From: JAKZVK01 sp965248255
GTDB taxonomy: Bacteria; Acidobacteriota; Terriglobia; Bryobacterales; UBA6623
Reading direction: 5' to 3'
DNA length: 64,000 bases
Assembly (NCBI GenBank): GCA_965248255.1
Contig: CBDFIW010000003.1
Coordinates: forward strand, 992,001 to 1,056,000
Part shown: one piece after another, positions 45,991 through 54,831 of the stretch
How positions within the stretch are numbered: position 1 is the stretch's first letter
How the letters are laid out: each line of letters starts with the position of its first letter
Made by a program: the position numbers and the translations under genes
Notes under the pieces: generated by a model
What the model was told of the DNA's origin: nothing
The model's input: the letters and a program-made list of their open reading frames with translations, nothing else
The model's database searches: none

Positions 45991-47814
45991 ATGAGAACAC
46001 AATACCGCTTGACGTATCCAATCGTTTGCCGAAGCTTCGCTGCGGTTGTGCTTTGTGTCTGCCGGCTCACGGGGCAAGCCGAGTCAGAGGTGGCCTTCCC
46101 CCCTTCCCGCCCGCCAAGTAATCACATCCAGGTTGAGAATAGGGTCTCAATCCCGATGCGGGACGGCGCGATTCTGAAAGCTGACATCTACCGTCCCGCT
46201 GGGGAAGGCAAATATCCCGTGCTGGTCTCGCGCACACCCTACGGCACCGAGCGTGCAGGCAGACACCGGGCAGGTGTCTTCTTTGCGCGGCGGGGGTACG
46301 TGTTCGTGTTCCAGGACACACGCGGGCGGCATGAGTCCGACGGCGAGTGGTCGCCTTACCGACTCGAAATGCTCGACGGGCACGACGCGATTGAATGGGC
46401 CGCCAGTCAGCGCTGGTCGAACGGCAAAGTAGGCATGCAAGGTGCGTCCTACCTGGGGCATGTGCAGTGGCAAGCGGCCCGTACCGTTCCACCTCATCTG
46501 GTGACGATCTTTCCGGTTGTGGCAATGACCAGCTTCTATCATCATGGCCTGACGACGAACGGAGCGTTTCGTCTGGCGATGCGGTTCGGCTGGGGCGCCG
46601 TCCGCAACGATGATCGACTCATGCAGAACACGGAGGCTCACTTCATGGAAGATGGGCCGGAGAGTGTCAGTTATGAGAAAGTGCTTTGGCATCTACCGCT
46701 GATCGACATGCCGCGTCTGGCCGGTCGCAACCCTACGTTCTGGAGGGACTGGGTGACCAGGTCCGACTACACCGATTACTGGAAGGTTCTCAATGCCGAA
46801 GAGGATTTCCACAAGATTCCTATCCCTGCGCATACCTTCGGAGGGTGGTTTGATGTCAACCTGATGGGAACGTTGAATGGATACGCCAAGCTGAGCAAAC
46901 TTGGGAAGACGATCATCGCGCGAGAGAAGAGCCAGATGATTGTCGGTCCGTGGGGCCACGGACCCGCACGCCGAGTCGGGCATCTTGACTTCGGTGATCA
47001 CGCCAATGTGGATACTCGTTCCGTCGAGTTGCGCTGGTTTGACTACTGGTTGAAGGGCATCGATACCGGCATCCAGCAAGAACCCCCCGTCAAACTCTTC
47101 GTGATGGGGAAGAATGTCTGGAGGCAAGAGAACGAGTATCCACTGGCCCGAACCGAGTACAGAAAACTGTATTTCCACAGTGGGGGTAAGGCCAACAGCT
47201 ACCGTGGGGATGGAAGTCTTTCGTGGGACCCCCCTGCGGCCGATGCCGCGCCCGACCGTTATCGATACGACCCCAAGCACCCGGTCCCGAGCCTGGGTGG
47301 CAACAACTGCTGCGGGGCCGATACACCGATAGGGCCCGTGGATCAGCGTCCCATCGAAGGGCGCAATGACATCCTGGTTTATACATCGGATTTTTTGGAA
47401 CAGGAGGTCGAGGTGACGGGTCCCGTCAAAGTCGTGCTGTATGCCGCGTCCGATGCGAAGGATACCGATTTTGTGGCGAAACTGGTCGATGTCTATCCGG
47501 ACGGCCGTGCGGTCAACGTCGCCGAGGGTATTCTACGGGCTCGTCATCGCGAGGGCCTCGACCGGCCGAAGCTGATGGAGCCGGGTCGAATCTATGAGAT
47601 GCCGATCAATCTCATTGGCACGAGCAACGCTTTTCTCCCGGGTCACCGCATCCGCGTGGATATCACGAGCAGCCATTTCCCACAGTTCAACCGAAACCTG
47701 AACACGGGCGAAACCATTGGGCTTGGCTCGAAGCCGATCGTGGCCGACCAGACGATTCATCATTCCAAGCTGCGTCCGTCGCATATCGCCCTGCCGGTCA
47801 TTCCACACGAGTAA
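45991..47814 (+). CDS. CocE/NonD family hydrolase (X-Pro dipeptidyl-peptidase S15-like)
   Basis: 607 residues from ATG 45991, after GGAGAGGCCTCCA. An N-terminal hydrophobic stretch (SFAAVVLCVCRLTGQA) suggests export. Alpha/beta-hydrolase core: VSIPMRDGAILKADIYRPAG, QDTRGRHESDGEW, nucleophile in VGMQGASYLGHVQWQAA, catalytic Asp in FGGWFDVNLMG and His in MIVGPWGHGPA. The C-terminal jelly-roll domain follows (VEVTGPVKVVLYAASDAKDT, IRVDITSSHFPQF). Family members cleave acyl esters, cephalosporin-like amides or peptides; substrate cannot be named. Confidence 0.88.
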   Translation: MRTQYRLTYPIVCRSFAAVVLCVCRLTGQAESEVAFPPSRPPSNHIQVENRVSIPMRDGAILKADIYRPAGEGKYPVLVSRTPYGTERAGRHRAGVFFARRGYVFVFQDTRGRHESDGEWSPYRLEMLDGHDAIEWAASQRWSNGKVGMQGASYLGHVQWQAARTVPPHLVTIFPVVAMTSFYHHGLTTNGAFRLAMRFGWGAVRNDDRLMQNTEAHFMEDGPESVSYEKVLWHLPLIDMPRLAGRNPTFWRDWVTRSDYTDYWKVLNAEEDFHKIPIPAHTFGGWFDVNLMGTLNGYAKLSKLGKTIIAREKSQMIVGPWGHGPARRVGHLDFGDHANVDTRSVELRWFDYWLKGIDTGIQQEPPVKLFVMGKNVWRQENEYPLARTEYRKLYFHSGGKANSYRGDGSLSWDPPAADAAPDRYRYDPKHPVPSLGGNNCCGADTPIGPVDQRPIEGRNDILVYTSDFLEQEVEVTGPVKVVLYAASDAKDTDFVAKLVDVYPDGRAVNVAEGILRARHREGLDRPKLMEPGRIYEMPINLIGTSNAFLPGHRIRVDITSSHFPQFNRNLNTGETIGLGSKPIVADQTIHHSKLRPSHIALPVIPHE

Positions 47815-48057
47815 GTGCAACCCGCCCAACGAAGCCCATATGGCTGTGGTCGTCGTTCGAGCATGCCTAGAAACAGTGAAGGCGTGCAGCAGGTCCGCTA
47901 CGATGACTTGTGGAGACCGTGGGCATAAGACTCGGCATGTCGACCGCGCCACTCCCCCGCGGACTCCTGGCACAACTGCCCCAGTACTCCCCAGGCTGCT
48001 AGTTTATTCCACAGAGCCTGACCTATTTCGACCAGCGACCCTGCGAGGTTCCCTGTG

Positions 48058-49398
48058 ATGCCGGCAACAAAATCCGAACTTCTCTCCCTAGATCTCGAGC
48101 ACCTGATCCACCCTCTTCACCGCAGGACGACTCACGAAGCCGGCCACGTGTGGGTGAAGGGCGACGGCGCAGTTCTGGTGGACGCCGATGGGAAGGAGTA
48201 CATCGACGGCCTGTCTGGGCTATGGAACGTCGTGGTGGGCCACGGCCGTACGGAACTGGCTGAGGCCGCCGCCGAGCAGATGGAGGCCCTGGCCTACTGC
48301 TCAGGATATGCCGGGAGCTCGAATCCTCGAGCTATCGAGCTGGCCGAAAGACTCGCCGGCTTGACCTACTCTTCGATCAACCGCTTTTTCTTCGCGTCTG
48401 GCGGCGGGGAAGCCAGTGAGAGCAGCTTCAAGGTGGCTCGGTCGTACTGGAAGCTGAAGGGGTATCCAGGCAAGACGAAGGTCATCTCACGCCAGTGGGG
48501 CTACCACGGGGTCACACTGGCCGCGATGAGCGCCACAGGCATCTCCAGCTATTGGCCGCTGTTTGAGCCCCGCGTGCCCGGCTTCAGCCACATTCCCTCG
48601 CCGTATCCCTATCGCTACGAGGCGCCCGAGGGGATGAGCCAGGGTGTCGCCGCAGCGAACGAACTGGAACAGGCGATCTTGCGGGAAGGTCCCGAGACAG
48701 TGGCCATGTTCCTGGCCGAACCGGTGCAGGGAGGGGGCGGCGTCATCGTTCCCCAGGAGGACTACTTCCCTCGCATCCGAGAGATCTGTGATCAGTACGA
48801 CGTGTTGTTGGTGGCCGACGAAGTGATCACCGGTTTTGGGCGGACGGGCCGGTGGTTCGCGCTGGAGCACTGGGGAGTCGAGCCGGACATGGTGCAGTTT
48901 GCCAAAGCCATTACCTCGGGCTACTTTCCCCTGGGCGGTGTCGGGGTCAACGATCAGATTGCCGAAGCCCTCGATCAGAGCGACTCACCTTGGATGCATG
49001 CCTACACCTACAGCGCCCACCCAGTCGGCTGTGCGGTGGCTCTCCGTAACCTGCGCATTCTCGAAGAAGAAGACTTACCCAATCAGGCCGCGGAGAAAGG
49101 GGCTTACCTGCTCGACGCGTTGAGATCATCACTAGCCGATCATCCTCACGTCGGGGACATTCGAGGGAAGGGCCTGATGTGCGCGGTCGAGTTCGTCAAA
49201 GACAAGTCCACCAAGGCCGAGTTCGATCCGGCAGACCGGGTTGGCGCCAAGCTCGACAGTGAAGCTCAGAACAGGGGATTGTTCACCCGACTGCGCGGCG
49301 ACGTGTTCTGCCTGGCTCCGCCGTTCGTCACGACCCGAGATCAACTGGACCGAATCGTCCAGATCTTGAGGGAGTCGGTCAGATCCGTACTGGGATAA
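48058..49398 (+). CDS. class III PLP-dependent aminotransferase (omega-amino acid:pyruvate type)
   Basis: 446 residues from ATG 48058. LWNVVVGHGRTELAEAAAEQ, FFFASGGGEASESSFKVARS, WGYHGVTLAAMSATGI, LLVADEVITGFGRTGRWFAL (cofactor Asp) and VQFAKAITSGYFPLGGVGV (Schiff-base Lys) define class III. Overall pattern is closest to omega-amino-acid or putrescine:pyruvate transaminases. Probable role in catabolism of a terminal amine; exact substrate unknown. Confidence 0.9.
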   Translation: MPATKSELLSLDLEHLIHPLHRRTTHEAGHVWVKGDGAVLVDADGKEYIDGLSGLWNVVVGHGRTELAEAAAEQMEALAYCSGYAGSSNPRAIELAERLAGLTYSSINRFFFASGGGEASESSFKVARSYWKLKGYPGKTKVISRQWGYHGVTLAAMSATGISSYWPLFEPRVPGFSHIPSPYPYRYEAPEGMSQGVAAANELEQAILREGPETVAMFLAEPVQGGGGVIVPQEDYFPRIREICDQYDVLLVADEVITGFGRTGRWFALEHWGVEPDMVQFAKAITSGYFPLGGVGVNDQIAEALDQSDSPWMHAYTYSAHPVGCAVALRNLRILEEEDLPNQAAEKGAYLLDALRSSLADHPHVGDIRGKGLMCAVEFVKDKSTKAEFDPADRVGAKLDSEAQNRGLFTRLRGDVFCLAPPFVTTRDQLDRIVQILRESVRSVLG

Positions 49399-49457
49399 CG
49401 GAGAGTCGGCATCAGCGTAGACGCCGGTGTTCCGGGTAGCTCGCCGCGGATTCTGTC

Positions 49458-49690
49458 TTGCCCCTATCCTTGACGGCGGGCTCTCGCGGCTACTACCAAT
49501 ACCATGCGGTCCCGGGCAACACGGATCGGTTGGCGGTGCTACGGCTTCGGCTCCGACGGCTGTGGCGACGCGTCCTGTTTCGTCGCAGTCAAGAAGGGTC
49601 CAAGTCCTGGAAGCAGCTGAAGCGGCTTCTGGCCGCTGGATTTCACCGATTGGACCCACCACGCAACAGATTGACAGCCCTGATATCGCG
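49458..49690 (+). pseudogene. group II intron reverse transcriptase/maturase, C-terminal fragment
   Basis: Reads GYYQYHAVPGNTDRLAVLRL, RLRRLWRRVLFRRSQEGSKS and WKQLKRLLAAGF, matching the maturase end of group II intron proteins (YAVPGN and RRSQ). About 70 residues remain; the reverse transcriptase and intron ribozyme are not visible nearby. It directly precedes the truncated enolase gene, whose ATG lies within its open frame. Confidence 0.6.
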
Positions 49691-49695
49691 GGCCC

Positions 49696-50215
49696 ATGCT
49701 ATGCCCTATGCGATGGCCGACCCGGCGGCAAATCCTCTCCTCGATAGGCGCCCTCGGTGTCGGGGCAAGCGTCGAGGACTCCCTGTACTCCGCAACGGCC
49801 GCTGCGCCCGCCTCCGCCGCGACCATGCGCATCACGCGCTACGAGGTGATCCCCGTGCGCGTGCCTATGCACGAACGCATCCGTGAACCGTTCGGCGCGG
49901 CTTACCGCAAGCAGGGCATCTTTCGCGACTACTACGACTCGACGCTCGTCAAGCTCTACACCGACGAAGGGCTCGTGGGCGTCGGCGATGCCCTGCTAAG
50001 CGTTGAGGGCTCACTCGGCAGTGTTGCCCTCGCCGAGTCGATTCTCAAGCGCTTGGTGGGCCGTTCGCCGTGGGAGTTTCTGCTCGAAGACTGCCTCGGC
50101 GGCATCTTGATGGCAATCTACGACCTAGTGGGCCAAGCTGCCGGGCTACCCGTCTCACGCCTCTTCTCCGCCAACCCCAGAAAGAGCATCATCCAGGCCT
50201 ACAATAAAGTTCTCT
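49696..50215 (+). pseudogene. enolase-superfamily protein, N-terminal fragment
   Basis: Tat-type leader (RWPTRRQILSSIGALGVG), then the capping domain TMRITRYEVIPVRVPMHERI, LVKLYTDEGLVGVGDALLS, CLGGILMAIYDLVGQAAGLP and VSRLFSANPRKSIIQAY, clearly paralogous to the intact gene at 50479 (shared MRITRYEVIP, TDEGLVG, AIYDL, GLPVSRLF). After about 170 residues homology stops and DUF433 sequence follows in the same frame. The barrel and all metal ligands are lost. Confidence 0.8.
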
Positions 50216-50430
50216 ATGTCAGAGTCCGTAATCCATGGCTCGCCTGCCATCATGGGGGCACGCCAGTGTTCGCCGGCACCAGGGTTCCGGTCCAGACTCT
50301 CATCGACTACCTCGAAACCGGTGAAACGATTGACGGCTTTCTGGCAGATTTCCCTACGGTGGTCCGTGATCAGCTTCTGGAAGTGCCCGAGGCCGCAAAG
50401 AGGGCTCTCGTAGCTGAGAAATCAGGGTGA
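50216..50430 (+). pseudogene. DUF433 antitoxin relic
   Basis: Natural start ATG 50216 (MSESVIHGSPAIMG); one G is missing from the run at 50254-50258, so the remaining domain GGTPVFAGTRVPVQTLIDYL, ETGETIDGFLADFPTVVRDQ and LLEVPEAAKRALVAE is read in the frame of the upstream enolase fragment. GTPVFAGTRVPV is the DUF433 hallmark. DUF433 proteins act as antitoxins to DUF5615/PIN-like toxins, and a toxin start overlaps its stop. Confidence 0.75.
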
Positions 50431-50462
50431 AGATCCTTCTCGACGAGTGCCCGTCGTCGTGA
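50427..50462 (+). pseudogene. DUF5615 (PIN-like) toxin start, truncated to 11 codons
   Basis: GTG 50427 overlaps the antitoxin TGA, the usual arrangement. MKILLDEC is the conserved DUF5615 opening with the PIN-type acidic residue; three codons later a stop occurs and the next enolase gene begins. The toxin body is missing, so no toxic product is expected. Confidence 0.6.
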
Positions 50463-50478
50463 TAGAGTCCAGTTGTCC

Positions 50479-51597
50479 ATGTCAATTCGATCTCGGCGAG
50501 ACCTGATCCGATCGCTTGGTCCGTTGAATGTCGCTGGCTCGACGGTCGCGGCCGCCGGCGCCGCCAAGATGCGGATCACGCGCTACGAGGTTATCCCCAC
50601 CGTCGTTCCAATGGACGTCCGCGTTCGCGACGCCTGGCAGCGAAGCTGGTTCCTGCAGAACCGTTATCAGCAGCACCACGAGCCGGTCGCCGTCAAGCTG
50701 CACACCGACGAGGGGCTGGTGGGCATCGCCGACTCGATGATGAGTCCGGCCGAGACCGACCGCGTCCTGCGAGGTATGGTCGGTCAATCCCCCTTGGACT
50801 ACCTGCTGGACGACAGCATTCGCGGCATCCTCGTCGCGATCTACGACCTGATCGGTCAGGCCAGTGGTCTTCCCGTCTCGCGGTTGTTCGCCCCGTCACC
50901 CAAGCAACGTATCGTGCAGACCTATTGGAGCCAGTGCTTCCATCCCGACTTGATGGCATCCGAGGCCAGGCGCGCCGAGAGCCTTGGCTACAAGGTCCAC
51001 AAGGTCAAAGCGCGTCCGTGGGAGGACCCGATCGCACAAGCCGAGGCCATCTGTGCCGCCGTCTCGAAGGACTTTCGCGTGTGGGTGGACGCCAACGCCT
51101 GGTGGGGCTCGGTCGGCCGGACGCTCCACATCACCAAACGCTTGGCAAAACTGCACAACTACTTCGCTATCGAGTCGCCCATTCGCCGCGAACGCATCGG
51201 GGGCTACCGGCAACTGAAGGGCAAGGTCGCTCTACAGGTCACCGAGCACATGCCTGCCGATCCTATGCCCTTTGTCCGAGAGGGCCTAGTGGACGCGTTC
51301 GTCGTCGGCGGCCCGATGGGAAAGACGCTCGTCCAGCGCGCCTTGATGGCCGAAGTAACCCGTATACCCCTCTGGGTCGAGCACAGCACGCGCTGCGGCA
51401 TCAACCAGGTCTTCCAAGCCCAGCAAGCCGCAGCCTTCCCCGGAATTGAATACTGCATCAGCGTCACGCATATGCTCGAAGATGACCTGGTTACCGAGCC
51501 CTTCACGATGAAGGACGGTTTCTACGAAGTCCCGACCAAGCCGGGGCTGGGCGTTTCCCTCGACGAGGCGGCTGTGGACAAGTATCGGGTCGCGTAG
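50479..51597 (+). CDS. mandelate racemase/muconate lactonizing enzyme family protein
   Basis: 372 residues from ATG 50479; a weak Tat-like leader (SIRSRRDLIRSLG) precedes MRITRYEVIP. Enolase-superfamily barrel: VHKVKARPWED (KxK acid/base on strand 2), VWVDANAWWG (Asp), AIESPI (Glu), LQVTEHM (Glu; Thr-Glu-His where others have D), HSTRCGI near strand 7/8 and KPGLGVSLDE. The KxK/EHM pattern suggests the MLE or dipeptide-epimerase-like branch rather than the gene at 5668. Substrate unknown. It follows its truncated paralogue. Confidence 0.82.
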   Translation: MSIRSRRDLIRSLGPLNVAGSTVAAAGAAKMRITRYEVIPTVVPMDVRVRDAWQRSWFLQNRYQQHHEPVAVKLHTDEGLVGIADSMMSPAETDRVLRGMVGQSPLDYLLDDSIRGILVAIYDLIGQASGLPVSRLFAPSPKQRIVQTYWSQCFHPDLMASEARRAESLGYKVHKVKARPWEDPIAQAEAICAAVSKDFRVWVDANAWWGSVGRTLHITKRLAKLHNYFAIESPIRRERIGGYRQLKGKVALQVTEHMPADPMPFVREGLVDAFVVGGPMGKTLVQRALMAEVTRIPLWVEHSTRCGINQVFQAQQAAAFPGIEYCISVTHMLEDDLVTEPFTMKDGFYEVPTKPGLGVSLDEAAVDKYRVA

Positions 51598-52506
51598 ACC
51601 AAGGACCGAGCTCTCGAGCAGCCGCGCCACCTCTGGCAGCGCGGGCACATGTGGGCGCACCTCAGCGACCAGCCGAGTGACTTCCGCGTGCCGGTCCTGC
51701 TCTCCTCGGGCGCACCGGCGACCGTCCCAATCATCAACCCGGACCCGGGCGATGCCATTGACTACCTGAACCCCTTTCGCAACTCGGTGGGCTACTGGAT
51801 CCCGCGAAGCAAGGCCGTGATCGCCAACACCGCGCATCCGGTGATCAAAGCGATGGGTCTGAAGCTCGGCGACGAAGTGCCTGGGCAATGGGGCGGCGAA
51901 GTGGACATCCTCTACGAGCCGCACGCCTGGGACATACTCATCCGTTCCGACCGAGCGGCGCCCGCCGGACGCGAATTCGGCATCGACGCCTTCGACCCCA
52001 CGCCGATTCACCGCGTCGGCCTCGCGATCCACAAGAACCTGCGCCTCGGCATGTTGACCGGCGAAAACTTCCCGAACATCCTGGGCGACAAGCGCAACGA
52101 ACGCTACCGCGAGATTTACCGGCGAACCCTTCTGCACTTTCTGAGCAGGGCCAGAGAGCTTAGCCCTGAGAAGGATATGGCTCCATCTGCATCAGCAGGG
52201 GCTTCACAAATCTCCTGGGAAGACCCGGTGCGACTCGAGGCCTTGCGCTACGAGTTACCGGCGTTCATCGACTTTGATGATCGAGGTTGGCACCGAGGAC
52301 CAGCTTCGTTTGCTCACTATGTCGTGGAGGGATCGAAGAACGCAGAGGACTGGTTCCCGCTGGCGGACCGCCGACACGGACCGTGGCGCGGAGTGCAGAC
52401 CGATTTCTTCGAACCCGTGCAAGTCCGCTATGTTCGCTGGCGGGGCACGTTCTCGAACGGTGAGCCATTTCGCGTGCGAAACCCCCAAGTATTCCGCGCG
52501 GAGTAG
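51598..52506 (+). CDS. protein with F5/8-type C domain, N-terminally truncated
   Basis: The frame begins directly after the enolase stop and reads on in the same phase (ALEQPRHLWQRGHMWAHLSD), with ATG 51649 the first start. A globular part (SVGYWIPRSKAVIANTAHPV, WGGEVDILYEPHAWDILIRS) resembles the C-terminal part of N,N-dimethylformamidase-beta/DUF6605-like proteins. The last 100 residues (LEALRYELPAFIDFDDRGWH, VEGSKNAEDWFPLADRR, VRYVRWRGTFSNGEP) form a discoidin-like carbohydrate-binding domain. No signal peptide is left, so the 5' end seems lost. Function uncertain. Confidence 0.6.
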   Translation, partial: TKDRALEQPRHLWQRGHMWAHLSDQPSDFRVPVLLSSGAPATVPIINPDPGDAIDYLNPFRNSVGYWIPRSKAVIANTAHPVIKAMGLKLGDEVPGQWGGEVDILYEPHAWDILIRSDRAAPAGREFGIDAFDPTPIHRVGLAIHKNLRLGMLTGENFPNILGDKRNERYREIYRRTLLHFLSRARELSPEKDMAPSASAGASQISWEDPVRLEALRYELPAFIDFDDRGWHRGPASFAHYVVEGSKNAEDWFPLADRRHGPWRGVQTDFFEPVQVRYVRWRGTFSNGEPFRVRNPQVFRAE

Positions 52507-52570
52507 ACTTGGACTGGACGTCGATACTTACGTAGTAGCGCTACGCACCTTGCCGAGCCGCCTGGGCTCA

Positions 52571-54135
52571 TGTTGAAAGGCAATGATAATGTCCCCATGA
52601 GCAGGCAATAGAAATGTCCCCTAATCTGGACCTCCACGAGGAGGTGAAAGATTGGGAAGGACATGGATGAGCGACAAGGAGCTGAGGCGTAGTGAGGTGC
52701 TAAGCCGGGTCCGGCGGGGGGAGTGGAAGCTGAACGAAGCGGCGGCGCGGCTTGAGATCAGCTACCGCCAAGCCAAGCGCCTGTGGAGCCGTTATCGCAA
52801 GGGCGGGACTAAGGCGCTGGTGCACGGCAACGTCGGGCGCCGCTCGAACCGCGCTAAGCCGGTGGAGTTTCGCCGGCGTGTGTTGGCCTTGGTGCGGGAA
52901 CACTATGGGGGCGACCGCAGCAGCGCTGCGGGCCGACGCTAGCCGCGGAGCAGCTGCAACAGGATCACGGCCTGGAGGTGTCGGTGCGCACGCTGCGGCG
53001 CTGGATGCTCGCTGCAGGCCTGTGGAGCCGGAGTCGCAAGCGCCCACCGCATCGCAGCCGGCGGCAACGCAAAGCGCACTTCGGCGAGCTGATTCAACTC
53101 GACGGTTCGCACCACCACTGGCTGGAAGGACGCGGCCCGAAAGCCTGTCTGATGAACTTTGTCGATGACGCGACCGGTCTTGCACTGTGCCGCTTCTCGG
53201 GCCAGGAAACGACCTGGGCCGCGGCCGATCTGCTCCAAGCCTGGGTGCGCCAACACGGCGTTCCCAAGGCGTTGTACTGCGACTGGAAAAACGTCTACCA
53301 GCGCCAGCCGACGTCGCGGGAAGCACTGGAAGGCATCAAGCCCGAGACGCAGTTCGGGCGCATGTGCGCGAAGCTTGGCATTGGCATCATTGCCGCATCG
53401 TCGCCGCAAGCCAAGGGACGTGTCGAACGCCATCACGGCACGCACCAGGACCGCCTGATCAAGAAGATGCGGCTGCGGGGCATCGTTGATTACGAGGCGG
53501 CGAACCGTTACCTCGGCGAGGAGTACTTAGCCGAGCACAACGAGCGCTTCTGCTGCGAGCCGGCGGCGGGAGCGGACTTTCACCAGGCGCTACCCCGCGG
53601 CACCGAGCTGCGAGGCGTGTTCTGCTTCGAGTACGAACGGGTGGTGAGCAACGACCAGGTGGTGCGTTTCGAGAATCGTTGTTTGCAGTTGAAGCCGAAA
53701 CGCAATCAGGGCGTGGGGGCGGGTGCACGGGTGACGGTCCAACAGGGGCGCGATGAGAGCTTGCAGGTGAGGTTTGAGGGGCACGAGATCGAGCACGAAG
53801 TGATCGCCACGCCGACGCCACGGCTGCGGACGAAGCCGGCACCGCAGGGGAACGTGGTGGCCAGACGCAAGCCGGCGGCGAACCACCCCTGGCGGCGAGC
53901 TGTGCTGCGGAAAACACGAGCTGCGAATTCATAAGAGGGCTGTGGAAATGCCGGGTCGGATGGAAAGCGTGGAAAACCTTGTGGCGGCAGCCGTGCCGGG
54001 CTCGCGGATCCGTGAATGGTTTTCCACCCTTCCCACCGCTCCTTGGAAATCGCTACGCGATTCCCACAGTTCCACAGCCCCGACGATGACGATTCTCTCC
54101 TGCCACCAAGGGGACATTTCTATTGCCTCTTGACA
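52571..54135 (+). mobile_element. IS1202/ISNCY-type insertion sequence, copy 3 (mosaic)
   Basis: About 1565 bp. Ends TGTTGAAAGGCAATGATAAT and (reverse complement) TGTCAAGAGGCAATAGAAAT differ from copies 1 and 2, which have CCCAAT in place of GGCAAT; only one terminal motif is present at the right end. The segment 52571 to about 52990 and the last about 130 bp are divergent, whereas about 52991-54000 is nearly identical to copies 1 and 2. The right flank GGTTCGGTATTGAATTG pairs with copy 2's flank, not with its own left flank. Confidence 0.85.
52652..53934 (+). pseudogene. ISNCY/IS1202-type transposase, mosaic and frameshifted
   Basis: The first 95 codons (SDKELRRSEVLSRVRRGEWK, LNEAAARLEISYRQAKRLWS) are clearly divergent from copy 1; from about TLRRWMLAAGLW the protein is almost identical to it. 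At G5 52907-52911 one base is missing: a sixth G would join HYGG to PQQRCGPTLAAEQL. As it stands, frame 1 stops at 52942 and the catalytic part could start only at GTG 52978. Confidence 0.85.
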
Positions 54136-54506
54136 GGTTCGGTATTGAATTGTCGGTTCGAGGTCAGTACTATGTTCCACTTGAGGTCTTTGGATCCCCG
54201 CACCCAACGTTCAAACGTCGCTATGTGATCATCCGCCTCAGACTCGGATACTCCCTGGGTGACCAAACGATCTCGATACTGATTGATCATCATGGGCATA
54301 GGCCTGAGCTCCCCAGCGCGGGTGAGCTCTCTTATGAACTCGCCGAACTCTTCAAAGTTCTTGGCGGCCTCCGGCGTCGGCAGTTCTTGGGACCGCGCTT
54401 GGACGGCCTCCGTTGCTGGCGGAGAATCACCGCTCGACGAGCATGATGCAAGCGTCATCGCCAGCAAGGAAAGGAACAGGGTGACGCGCCGACCTATTTG
54501 CAGCAT
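54136..54506 (-). pseudogene. lipoprotein-type SAM methyltransferase, N-terminal half cut off by IS copy 3
   Basis: ATG 54506 starts a lipoprotein signal (TLFLSLLAMTLASCSSSG), then a helical region: EEFGEFIRELTRAGELRPMP, MMINQYRDRLVTQGVSESEA, DDHIATFERW, KDLKWN and SNRQFNTEP at the IS edge. In the family I recall, this N-terminal region is followed by PN(A/R)FLV... and LDVGMGQGRN, exactly what lies at 32787. The ORF reads six codons into the IS (VKRQ stop). Confidence 0.82.
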
Positions 54507-54831
54507 CAACCGAATGGTAGCATCGCGCTTGAATTCACACCGGTAAACTCTGACATTGATCGCACCAAGGACCGACGAGCCTGATGGTATGGGCGTGCCG
54601 TAACAGAGCTGATTTGTTTCGGAGCGAACCGGATAGTGCTCGTTTTCCAGAGATATCGCTATAGATCGACCTCGCGCCACCAACACCCAGGTGGTCACTT
54701 CCGACATGTCCCGGATTGCGGAAGCTGCCCCGCCGAGCCGGGTTGCTTCCTCGATTCCCCCATATCGGAAGTTACTCCTGAGCTTCAATCTCCGGCGATG
54801 GAGGCGCTAGTCGTAGTATAATCGCGGTGCA
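54507..54831. other. 325-bp intergenic region between divergent genes
   Basis: No gene seen. Should hold promoters for the methyltransferase (leftward) and the amidohydrolase (rightward). No operator recognised. Confidence 0.45.

Noticed and set aside
52970..53000. GTG 52978 as the start of a separate intact transposase gene
   Set aside because: It lies inside the transposase coding sequence after a one-base deletion; the product would lack the DNA-binding N-terminus.
54120..54788. 222-codon frame as a full-length gene starting at 54788
   Set aside because: The first 94 codons are not protein-like; the lipoprotein signal begins at ATG 54506, and the last codons lie in the IS.
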